In this document: piece by piece, positions 38,697 to 47,254 of the stretch
Numbering within the stretch: the stretch's first letter is position 1
How the letters are laid out: every line of letters begins with the position of its first letter
Assembly (NCBI GenBank): GCA_945879015.1
Contig: CAMCUO010000004.1
Coordinates: 1 to 64,000 of the forward strand
DNA: 64,000 nt
Source: Chitinophaga pinensis
GTDB lineage: Bacteria > Bacteroidota > Bacteroidia > 2-12-FULL-35-15
Reading direction: 5' to 3'
Program-made: the position numbers and the translations under genes
The notes under the pieces: generated by a model
Seen by the model: only the letters and a program-made list of their open reading frames with translations
Database searches by the model: none
Told to the model about the DNA's origin: nothing

Positions 38697-39584
38697 ATGA
38701 TTCAATCTACTAATAAAATATTAGTTCCTATAGATTTTTCTGAACAGTCACTAATTGCTCTTGAACAATCCTTTAATATCGCCCGTGAGTACAATGCTGA
38801 AATTACACTTTTACATGTTATTGAGGAAATGGGAGTAATCTCAAAATTTTTCTCAAAAGAGCAGAATGAAGATATAAAAAAGAATGTTCAGAAGGAGTTA
38901 GATAAACTAGCAGCAAGTGTTGAGAAAAAAGCAAAAATTACTGTCAATACCTTAGTTGGAAAGGGTAGTATTTATGAAAAAATTGCAGAAGTTGCAGAAT
39001 TGATAAATGCAACTATGATAATAATGGGAACCAATGGTGATGAAGGAAAACGTAAACTATTCATTGGTTCAAATGCATTAAGAGTAGTTAGAGAGTCTGT
39101 TGTGCCTGTTATTACAATAAAAGGAAAGCATCATAGAAAAGGATGCAAAAATATTGTATTACCTCTTGATTTGTCGAAAGAAACTCGTGAAAAAGTTACT
39201 AAAGCGATTGAGTTATCTAAGTTGTTTGGTGGCGCAACAATTCGTGTAGTTTCAGTTCTGTTTACTACCGATGAATTTGTTGTAAACCGCCTCACACGGC
39301 AACTAGGGCAAGTTAAAAACTTTTTAGAAAAAGAAAATATTGAATGCAGTGCTGAAATAATAAAAGGAATTAAAGGAGAAGAAACTTTAGCAGCAAACAT
39401 TTTAGAGTATGCAACAAAAGTGGAAGGTGATTTGATTATGATTATGACTCAGCAGGAAGTTGATTTTACAAAATATTTTATTGGTTCATCAGCTCAGGAA
39501 ATTATAAATCATTCTAAGATTCCCGTTTTGAGTATTCGTCCTTTGCCTAAAAAAGACACAACATCCTTTCCTAATCCATATTAA
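38697..39584 (+). CDS. Universal stress protein (tandem UspA domains)
   Basis: 'KILVPIDFSEQSLIALEQSFNIAREYNAEITLLHVIEE' and 'IIMGTNGDEGKRKLFIGSNALRVVRESVVPVITI'; second domain to C-terminal '...FPNPY'. Confidence 0.93.
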   Translation: MIQSTNKILVPIDFSEQSLIALEQSFNIAREYNAEITLLHVIEEMGVISKFFSKEQNEDIKKNVQKELDKLAASVEKKAKITVNTLVGKGSIYEKIAEVAELINATMIIMGTNGDEGKRKLFIGSNALRVVRESVVPVITIKGKHHRKGCKNIVLPLDLSKETREKVTKAIELSKLFGGATIRVVSVLFTTDEFVVNRLTRQLGQVKNFLEKENIECSAEIIKGIKGEETLAANILEYATKVEGDLIMIMTQQEVDFTKYFIGSSAQEIINHSKIPVLSIRPLPKKDTTSFPNPY

Positions 39585-39605
39585 TTTAATTTAATCGATA
39601 TATCT

Positions 39606-40487
39606 ATGAAGACTTTCAATATTCAAAAAATTTTAATTCCAATTGATTTTTCTGATACATCCATGTTGGCTATTGAACATGCCGGATTTACAGCTCAGCT
39701 TTTTAAAGCCGAACTGATTTTATTACACGTAATTGAAAAACATTGGGAACAATTTAGTGTTGTAGCTCCTGAGTTGAGAATTTCTACTCCAAACGAATTA
39801 ACGGGTGCTATAGAAAAAAAGTTGTCAGAAATAGCGAGTGATATTCAGAAAAAATATGGTGTAAAATCTTTTCATGTAACATCTACTGGAAATATTTTTA
39901 ACGAAATCCTTTCAGTCTCAAAAGAGTACAATGCCGATATGGTCGTAATGGGAACGCATGGAACATCGGGAGTTGTGGAGTTTTTTATTGGTAGTAATAC
40001 TTATAAAATGGTTACTAAATCTGAGTGTCCAATCATTTCTGTTCAGTCGCATGCAAAAAAATTAGGGTTCACTAATATTTTATTGCCAATTGATGATTCT
40101 GCACATTCTCGTCAGAAAGTGAATCACGCTATTGTTTTAGCAAAACAGTTTGCTTCTAAAATCCATATTCTTGGATTATCTGATTCAGATAAAGAAATTG
40201 ATGTCAAAAAATTCGAAATTAAATTGGAGCAAATTGAAGAGTACATTAAAAAATGCGATTTGCCTTTTACACGTAAAACTGTTGAAGGAAAAAATCAGTC
40301 AAAAACAACATACGCTTATGCTGAAACCGTAAATGCTGATTTGATTGTAATTATGACTGATCAAGATGAAAATCTTACGGGAAGATTTATGGGAACATTT
40401 GCTCAGCAGATAATCAATCATTCAAAAATTCCAGTTCTAACGATTCAACCAAAAGTGGCAAATATTCCTTGGGTTCATCCTTATTAA
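39606..40487 (+). CDS. Universal stress protein (tandem UspA domains)
   Basis: 'KILIPIDFSDTSMLAIEHAGFTAQLFKAELILLHVIE', 'MVVMGTHGTSGVVEFFIGSNTYKMVTKSECPIISV'. Confidence 0.93.
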   Translation: MKTFNIQKILIPIDFSDTSMLAIEHAGFTAQLFKAELILLHVIEKHWEQFSVVAPELRISTPNELTGAIEKKLSEIASDIQKKYGVKSFHVTSTGNIFNEILSVSKEYNADMVVMGTHGTSGVVEFFIGSNTYKMVTKSECPIISVQSHAKKLGFTNILLPIDDSAHSRQKVNHAIVLAKQFASKIHILGLSDSDKEIDVKKFEIKLEQIEEYIKKCDLPFTRKTVEGKNQSKTTYAYAETVNADLIVIMTDQDENLTGRFMGTFAQQIINHSKIPVLTIQPKVANIPWVHPY

Positions 40488-40504
40488 TTGATGTTAAGGA
40501 TTAT

Positions 40505-40534
40505 AAGACCTCGATAATATTCGAGGTCTTTCAT
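40505..40534. terminator. Bidirectional hairpin terminator between convergent genes
   Basis: aagacctcga-taatat-tcgaggtctt, 10-bp perfect stem. Confidence 0.85.
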
Positions 40535-40550
40535 TTGTAGTATATTATTT

Positions 40551-41291
40551 TTACTGAGTTACGCTCCCAAAAACACGTTTTAAAATATCGGTAACTCTAG
40601 CAACAGGGTCTTTACGTATTTTAAGCTCCTCTTCACTAATTAACTTAAATAGGCCTTCCATTGCTCTTTCTGTAATATAGGCCGTTAAATCAGGGTTTTG
40701 TTTTTCTACAAATGGGACTTTATTATAGTTATTTATAATCGGACTCCAATATTTAGTTAATTCCACTTTATTAATGGCATTTTTAACTACTGGAGTGAAT
40801 TTTTGTCTCAATTCTACAGTAGTTTTATCTTTTAAATATTGAGTTGCTGCATTGTCGCCACCTTTTAAAATTGCAAACCCATCTCCAATGCTCATTCCTT
40901 TTATTGCATTTACAAAAACGGGAGCAGCATCTTTTGCAGCTTCTTCAGCCGAACGATTTAATGTTTCTACAAATTTATCTAGTTGTGCTTCCATCTTTAA
41001 CTTAATTGCCCAATCTTTTACTTTTTGAGCTTCAGGTGGAAAGGGAATAAATAATTTAGGGTTTTTATAAAAACCATCAACTTTTGAAGCAAATGCACTT
41101 GAGTTATTTGTTCCAACTGTTAATGCATCTCTTAATCCGCTAATTACTTCATCATTCGTTAATGGATTTGAAGCTGGTTTTGTTCCAGTATTAATTGCAT
41201 CTTTTGCAACATTAGCTGTTTCTTGCAACTGTTGTGTTGTACAAGCAGCAATAATTAAAAGAAATAGGGTAGGGAAGATTAATTTTTTCAT
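40551..41291 (-). CDS. DUF4197 domain-containing lipoprotein
   Basis: Lipobox 'LLIIAACTTQQ'; 'GLRDALTVGTNNSSAFASKVDGFYKNPKLFIPFPPEAQKVKDWAIKLKMEAQLDKFVETLNRSAEEAAKDAAPVFVNAIKGMSIGDGFAIL'. Confidence 0.88.
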   Translation of the reverse strand: MKKLIFPTLFLLIIAACTTQQLQETANVAKDAINTGTKPASNPLTNDEVISGLRDALTVGTNNSSAFASKVDGFYKNPKLFIPFPPEAQKVKDWAIKLKMEAQLDKFVETLNRSAEEAAKDAAPVFVNAIKGMSIGDGFAILKGGDNAATQYLKDKTTVELRQKFTPVVKNAINKVELTKYWSPIINNYNKVPFVEKQNPDLTAYITERAMEGLFKLISEEELKIRKDPVARVTDILKRVFGSVTQ

Positions 41292-41299
41292 GTGTTTTA

Positions 41300-41911
41300 T
41301 TATTTAATTTCAAATGATAATAAGTTTTCGTTTTCAATAGAAGCTTCGAGTTTATCGCCAATTTTAATTGGTCCTACTCCTTCAGGAGTTCCTGTATAAA
41401 TCAAATCTCCTTTTTTTAAAGTAAAGAATTTAGATACATAAGCAATAAGTGTATCAAATGTAAAAAGTAAATCTTTAGTGTTTCCTGCTTGAACAATATT
41501 TCCGTTTATTGACAAATTAAAATTAATATTGTTTAAATCAGCAATTGTTCGCTTTGAAATAAATTTACCTATTGGAGCGGATCCATCAAATGCTTTTGCT
41601 TTTTCCCACGGTAATCCTTTTTCTTTGCATTTAGCTTGAATATCTCTAGCCGTAAAATCTATTCCTATACCAATTTCATCATAGTACTTGTTTGCAAATT
41701 TTACATCAATATTTTTTCCTGGTTTATTTATTTTCAAAACCAATTCAACTTCATGATGTATATCTTGAGAGAAATCTGGATAGTAAAATGGCAAATTATT
41801 TTTTATTGTTGCTGTGTCAGGTTTCAGGAAAAAGATAGGTTCAGATGGAACTGGAGAGTTCATTTCTTTTGCGTGTTCAGCATAATTTCTTCCAATACAA
41901 ATTATTTTCAT
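41300..41911 (-). CDS. Fumarylacetoacetate hydrolase family protein
   Basis: 'MKIICIGRNYAEHAKEMNSPVPSEPIFFLKPDTA...HHEVELVLKI...GIDFTARDIQAKCKEKGLPWEKAKAFDGSAPIG...YTGTPEGVGPIK'. Confidence 0.94.
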   Translation of the reverse strand: MKIICIGRNYAEHAKEMNSPVPSEPIFFLKPDTATIKNNLPFYYPDFSQDIHHEVELVLKINKPGKNIDVKFANKYYDEIGIGIDFTARDIQAKCKEKGLPWEKAKAFDGSAPIGKFISKRTIADLNNINFNLSINGNIVQAGNTKDLLFTFDTLIAYVSKFFTLKKGDLIYTGTPEGVGPIKIGDKLEASIENENLLSFEIK

Positions 41912-41998
41912 TCTTTAAAATTTGAGAATTTAATTTACAACACTTCGACTACGCTCAGTATGACGTTCCGTTAAACATAATACATTCATTAAATTTTT

Positions 41999-42811
41999 CT
42001 ATCTATTAAATGCCATTCTTAATTTTATTTCTGTCAAAACTTTTTTTGTATACAATGGGAAGTCTCCATTCAACATCCATGAATAATATGAAGGCTCATC
42101 TTTAAAAACTTGTTCAACGGATTTGCCAATATGTTTTCCAAAATTAAAAACTTCAACTCCCTTATCATTAAAAATAATTCTCCCTGCTAAATCAGCATTT
42201 TTATTAATGTTGGTGAAATCGTGTAAGGCTTTTATATCATTTTTTACTGGAATAGATTTAATTCCTTTTCTGTCTTCAAATTCAACACCGTCATATTTTT
42301 CAAGTTGAGCCAGAAACACTTCAAATGTTGCTTCAATGTCAGCCTGAGCACTATGAGCATTTATAATTTCTTTCCCACAATAAAATTTGTACGCAGCTTT
42401 TAAAGTACGTTGTTCCATTTGGTGAAAAATGTTTTGAACGTCTACAAATCTTCTTCCTTTAATATCAAAATCAATTTCCGCTCTCAAAAATTCTTCAACT
42501 AATATTGGAATATCAAATTTATTTGAGTTATATCCAGCTAAATCACAGTCTTTCAAAAAATCAGCTAGACTTTTAGCAAATCCCTTGAAAGTTGGTTCAT
42601 GCTCAATATCCTTATCATAAATACCATGAATTTCAGATGAGCCAATAGGAATTGGAATTGTTGGATTAATTCTCTTTGTTTTTATCTCCTTTGTTCCATC
42701 AGGTGAAATTTTCAGAATTGAAATTTCTACAATGCGATCTGATGCAACATTTATTCCAGTTGTTTCTAAATCAAAAAAGGCGATAGGGCGAGTTAAATTG
42801 AGTTGTATCAT
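41999..42811 (-). CDS. DnaQ-like 3'-5' exonuclease
   Basis: 'PIAFFDLETTGINVASDRIVEISILKI...AGYNSNKFDIPILVEEFLR...NAHSAQADIEATFEVF'; C-terminal 'FNFGKHIGKSVEQVFKDEPSYYSWML'. Confidence 0.93.
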   Translation of the reverse strand: MIQLNLTRPIAFFDLETTGINVASDRIVEISILKISPDGTKEIKTKRINPTIPIPIGSSEIHGIYDKDIEHEPTFKGFAKSLADFLKDCDLAGYNSNKFDIPILVEEFLRAEIDFDIKGRRFVDVQNIFHQMEQRTLKAAYKFYCGKEIINAHSAQADIEATFEVFLAQLEKYDGVEFEDRKGIKSIPVKNDIKALHDFTNINKNADLAGRIIFNDKGVEVFNFGKHIGKSVEQVFKDEPSYYSWMLNGDFPLYTKKVLTEIKLRMAFNR

Positions 42812-42844
42812 TTATGTTATTGGTAATAAATTAAGAATTAAATG

Positions 42845-44422
42845 CTATTTCTGAAGCGTAAAGATTTTTTTACTTTCATTTTGTCCAATGCCAATATCAA
42901 AAATAAAGAATGCATCAGTAAAAGGTTTATATCCAACCGCTTCAATTGTAATTTGATATTTACTTGGTGTTAATGCCATAATAAATTTACCAGTATTCGG
43001 ATTTGGACTATACGTTAACACTAATGCAGCTTTATCCTTTAAATCTTTTATAGTAACAAAAGTTGTAATGTTTTTTGTGCTATCAGAAGTAGTAATATAC
43101 CCTTGCAAAATGGTTGCTCTATCTTCTGTATCTTCAAATTTTACACGATACAAATCTAAATCACCATAGCCACCATCTCTTACCGCTGAAATATAAGCTA
43201 CGCGATTATTTTCTGTAAAAGAAATGCAACGATCGTCTCCAACAGAATTTATTGGATAGCCTAAATTTTTTGGAGTTGTCCATGTATTTTCTTCTTCATT
43301 CCAAGTAGATTGAAATAAATCGTAATCTCCCATTCCAGCATGGCCTTGTGAAGAGAAGTAGAGTGTTTTTCCATCAGGAGCAATTTGTGGAAAATCTTCT
43401 TTGTATTTTGTATTGATTGTTGTACCAAGATTTTGTGCTTTTGCCCATTGTCCGTTTGGTAATTTGCGAGCCATGTAAACATCCGTTTCGCCTAATCCGC
43501 CATCACGTTTACTTGCAAAAAAGATTATGTTACCATCAGGTGTAATAGAACCAGCAGTTTCAAAATCTGAATTTACATTGCTATTTAATTTTTTCATTCT
43601 TTGGAATACACCCGCTTTGTTCATGGATGAATAAATGTTTCCTAAACTATCTATATGGTCAACATACATGAGCATTGTTTGTCCATCAGGAGTTAAACCA
43701 ACCGCTTGCTCATCATATAGCGTATTTACTGTTCCACCCATATTTTTTGGTTTTGTCCAAACATCGTTTACGGGAACGGACTGATAAATATCAGATGAAT
43801 AATAGCCATCTACTTCAACTTGGCCGCCAATATTATCTTTTCTTCTGGATGTAAAAACAATAAATGATTCGTTTGCTGGAATAAAAGGGTAGTAGTCGGG
43901 AAATTCAGAATTAATTTCTTTTCCTAAATTCTGAAAAGTAACATTTACGGGATGTTTAACATATTCTTTACCATTCTCACAAGTTTCAATTTGGTGTTCA
44001 ACCTGTTCTAATTCTGGACCTTTTAAAGTTGCTTTATAGATATTAAATGTTTTTATAGCATCATCAAATCGGCTGGCATATTGGTAGGCTAACCCCAAGT
44101 GATATAAAACTTGTTGTTCAGGTTTGGGTGCTTTGCTTGCAGTTTCAAGATATGAAATAGCTAAAGATTTATTGATATTAGTATACAAGTAACAAATCCC
44201 AAGTTTATAATTGTAATCGGGATTAGTTGGCTCTTGTTTTAGTAGTTGTTTGTAGGCAGGGATTGCGTAAAGAAAATTGCCGTGTGAGAAATGTTCTTTC
44301 GCATCGGCAGGGTCAACTACTTTTGATGTTTTTGGTTGGGCATTTAAGCCATTAATTAACAAAAATGCAAATGCAAAAAATAGTATTTTTTTAAATATAA
44401 TAGAATAACACTTATTCACCAC
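42845..44422 (-). CDS. TPR/PD40 beta-propeller protein (PorE-like, no OmpA domain)
   Basis: TPR 'HFSHGNFLYAIPAYKQLLKQEPTNPDYNYKLGICYL' and repeated 'DGQTML..', 'DGNIIFFASKRDGGLGETDVYMARKLPNGQW', 'DGKTLYFSSQGHAGMGDYDLF'. Confidence 0.88.
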   Translation of the reverse strand: MVNKCYSIIFKKILFFAFAFLLINGLNAQPKTSKVVDPADAKEHFSHGNFLYAIPAYKQLLKQEPTNPDYNYKLGICYLYTNINKSLAISYLETASKAPKPEQQVLYHLGLAYQYASRFDDAIKTFNIYKATLKGPELEQVEHQIETCENGKEYVKHPVNVTFQNLGKEINSEFPDYYPFIPANESFIVFTSRRKDNIGGQVEVDGYYSSDIYQSVPVNDVWTKPKNMGGTVNTLYDEQAVGLTPDGQTMLMYVDHIDSLGNIYSSMNKAGVFQRMKKLNSNVNSDFETAGSITPDGNIIFFASKRDGGLGETDVYMARKLPNGQWAKAQNLGTTINTKYKEDFPQIAPDGKTLYFSSQGHAGMGDYDLFQSTWNEEENTWTTPKNLGYPINSVGDDRCISFTENNRVAYISAVRDGGYGDLDLYRVKFEDTEDRATILQGYITTSDSTKNITTFVTIKDLKDKAALVLTYSPNPNTGKFIMALTPSKYQITIEAVGYKPFTDAFFIFDIGIGQNESKKIFTLQK

Positions 44423-44561
44423 TTCTCTCTTTAATTAAGCTTTAATCCAAGTTTGGTACCAAAGTACAAAAAATGTTTTTTTTATGAAAGAAATGAGGGG
44501 TATTTAATAGAAAAAACGGCTGAAATTAGCTTTCAGAGGTGTTTTCTATTAATGAAGAACC

Positions 44562-47108
44562 TTAATAAGCTGCTATTTTGATAAATTGATATTTCTCATA
44601 CATAGCCTTGTTGATTAAATAATCAATATTATATTGTGGTCCACCAACATATGCTTTTATTTTAATAGACTTAATTTTAGAAGCATCAATTCCTTTTTCT
44701 CCAAGCGCTTGTATAATTTGCTTTTTTGCTTTTTCAGCTCTTGCTGTTGCTAGTTCCTTATTGGTTTTATAAGCTCTTGTTGGAACTTGTGAAGCACATG
44801 CAGTTAGATTAATATTAACACTTCCATTTTTAGTTGCTAGAGCTACTAAATTCTCAATATATTGTTTGAACGGAGCATCTGTTACATCAATTTGAGTAAC
44901 ATTATATTTAAAGTTCATTTGGAAATTTAATTTGTCAACAGTCGCCAATTGCTCATGATTGGTGTTAGTGTTATTGTTAGTATTGCTGTTAGTATTGCTG
45001 TTAGTATTGCTGTTAGTATTGCTGTTGGTATTAGTGTTAGTATTGTTGTTGGTATTGTTGTTAGTATTGTTATTAGTAACAGCAGTTGCAGTTGTCTTTG
45101 GTTTCGATTTGAATTTTATAGAAGTTTTTGTGTTTCCTAGTACAAATTTTCCGTTTACTTTTTTAGTCTTTAATAATTTCCCATTGCTATCTTTAAATTC
45201 AGCATATGATTTTTTTCCAATAACTTTTGTGTCATCTTCATCAAGTGCAACAAGATATTCATCGTTTTGAGGTAAATTTGTAAAAATAAACCATCCTAAT
45301 TCATCAGTATTAGTAGACTTTATTATCTCACCTTTTGAGTTTAATAAATTAACTTTTAAATTAGTAAAAGGAAAATCTTTTTCATCAACAATTTTTCCGT
45401 CAACAGATATAAATAGGTCATCTATCGCCGTGTTGGTAGTAACAGTTGTGTTTGTAGTATTAGTTGCAGTAGTATCTGTTGGAATGTCAGGGCCACCAAG
45501 ATTTACTGCATTTAAACGAACTTCTTTGTTTATCTCTTGATATGCAGCACTCATTGGAACATCCATTGTTTCGGAGAAAAATTCCTGTCCATCATTCGTA
45601 TAAGAAAGGGTATAGTTACTTCCAGGAGGAATGATGATTGTAAAGCTTCCATCTCTCACTAAAGGTTTGTAAACACCAGTAACAATACCTGTTTCATTGT
45701 TTGTTACAGCTATTTCTAAAAATGGTGGCAACTCTTGTCCTTTCTCAGGAATAATAAATCCTTTGATTAATACTAATGGAACTTCTTTTCTTTCTGGTAA
45801 AGAAACCATATAAATATCTTTCTCTCCATATCCTTCTGGACGAGAAGAAGAAGAATAGTAACCTCTTTTTCCGTCAGGAGATGTTACATAAAAAACATCA
45901 TCATCGGTTGTGTTGATTGGATAACCAATATTAAGAGGTTCTTCCCAAGCATTTGTTTCTTCATTTTTTGAAGAGAAGAAAATATCAAAACCTCCTATAG
46001 TTTTATGTCCCATTGAACTAAAAAACAATACCTTTCCTCCAGGGTGTATAAACGGAGATTCTTCGTCATAAATAGTGTTAATTGTAGCACCAGCGTTTAT
46101 AGACATGCCCCATTTCCCGTTTGGTAGTTTAATACATTTCCAAATATCTCGTCCACCAATTCCTCCCGCTCTATTACTAACAAAATACAAGGTATTCCCA
46201 TCCGGACTTAAACAAGCGCTTGTTTCCCAATTAGGAGTATTTATATCAGAGCCCATAGGTTGTGGGGCTGTCCAAGTGTTACCTTCTAATGTACTGAAAT
46301 AAATATCTCCGCCATTGTAATCTTTGTAAATCAATAATGTCTGTGCATCAGCAGTTAGTCCAACCGCAGCCTCGTGACCAATAGAATTAATGTTTTCGCT
46401 TACAGATTTTGGTGTTGTCCAAGTGCTGTCTTCCTTTTTGGATGAAATGTATATGTCTTCGTAAAATTGACCATCATCTGTTTTATCCATTCCTGTTCCC
46501 TTCGATCTACGAGAAGTAAACATAATTGTATTTTCGTCAGCGGAAAGCACGGGACTATATTCTGGAGCGGATGAATTGATACTATCGCCTAAATTTTTAA
46601 GAATGATATTCATTGGTGCTGTAACAAGCAATTTTGCATTATTACTTATTTCAATTTGTCTTTCAACATCTTTAATTAAATCCACATTTTTACTTCTTAA
46701 AAATGATTTGAATTTTTCATAATTAGCCAACGCTTCATCAAATTTATAATTGAAATGAAGTGCTTGACCATAATAGTAGAAAGCATTAACAGGAGCTGAT
46801 TTCTCAGTCGGTTCTATATCGTTGTAGTTTTTTGCTGTATTTAATACCGCTTTTTCAAGATAGTAAAGGGCTTTGTTTTTTTCGGTTTCAGATTTCATGT
46901 AACATAAACCTACTTTAAAATTTATGTTTGCATTTGTAGAATCAATCGCATAGGCCTCTTTAAAGTTCTTTAAAGCCAACGTGTAATTGCCTTCTAGAAC
47001 GAGGTAATTTCCTTCGGTAAATTTTTGGCGATAATCTGCTTTGTCTTGACTTTTTAATGTTACATTAAACAAGACAATAGAAAAAAATAAAACTAAAAAT
47101 TTATGCAT
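44562..47108 (-). CDS. TPR/PD40 PorE-like protein with Asn/Thr repeat linker and diverged OmpA-like C terminus
   Basis: ORF extends to 47189, but signal peptide MHKFLVLFFSIVLFNVTLKSQ suggests start near 47108; TPR, PD40 repeats, CarboxypepD_reg-like region, (SNTN)n linker, C-terminal 'FQMNFKYNVTQIDV...ACASQVPT'. Confidence 0.88.
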   Translation of the reverse strand: MHKFLVLFFSIVLFNVTLKSQDKADYRQKFTEGNYLVLEGNYTLALKNFKEAYAIDSTNANINFKVGLCYMKSETEKNKALYYLEKAVLNTAKNYNDIEPTEKSAPVNAFYYYGQALHFNYKFDEALANYEKFKSFLRSKNVDLIKDVERQIEISNNAKLLVTAPMNIILKNLGDSINSSAPEYSPVLSADENTIMFTSRRSKGTGMDKTDDGQFYEDIYISSKKEDSTWTTPKSVSENINSIGHEAAVGLTADAQTLLIYKDYNGGDIYFSTLEGNTWTAPQPMGSDINTPNWETSACLSPDGNTLYFVSNRAGGIGGRDIWKCIKLPNGKWGMSINAGATINTIYDEESPFIHPGGKVLFFSSMGHKTIGGFDIFFSSKNEETNAWEEPLNIGYPINTTDDDVFYVTSPDGKRGYYSSSSRPEGYGEKDIYMVSLPERKEVPLVLIKGFIIPEKGQELPPFLEIAVTNNETGIVTGVYKPLVRDGSFTIIIPPGSNYTLSYTNDGQEFFSETMDVPMSAAYQEINKEVRLNAVNLGGPDIPTDTTATNTTNTTVTTNTAIDDLFISVDGKIVDEKDFPFTNLKVNLLNSKGEIIKSTNTDELGWFIFTNLPQNDEYLVALDEDDTKVIGKKSYAEFKDSNGKLLKTKKVNGKFVLGNTKTSIKFKSKPKTTATAVTNNNTNNNTNNNTNTNTNSNTNSNTNSNTNSNTNNNTNTNHEQLATVDKLNFQMNFKYNVTQIDVTDAPFKQYIENLVALATKNGSVNINLTACASQVPTRAYKTNKELATARAEKAKKQIIQALGEKGIDASKIKSIKIKAYVGGPQYNIDYLINKAMYEKYQFIKIAAY
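44958..45083. repeat. In-frame minisatellite of ~12-bp units (ttagtattgctg) coding Ser/Asn-Asn-Thr-Asn
   Basis: gttagtattgctgttagtattgctgttagtattgctg... on + strand; encodes NNNTNNNTNNNTNTNTNSNTNSNTNSNTNSNTNNNTNTN on - strand. Confidence 0.9.
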
Positions 47109-47254
47109 AAAAAACACGTTGTTTAAAATAATAATTTTCCGCATCCATATTGAATAGGAAAAACAGTTGAATTCAGTCAAAAATATCAAAAATAAAAGTC
47201 GGAATTGTAAAGGTAGTAAAAAGAAATTAACAATGTTAAAATAATGAAAATTAG

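Noticed and set aside
44958-45083. CRISPR-like periodic repeat
   Set aside because: Contiguous 12-bp units with no spacers and maintained reading frame: a coding minisatellite, not CRISPR.
44949-45270. + strand ORFs 44949-45140 and 44959-45270 (MVLVLLLVLLLV...)
   Set aside because: Antisense reading of the Asn/Thr minisatellite; low-complexity artefacts inside a well-supported minus-strand gene.
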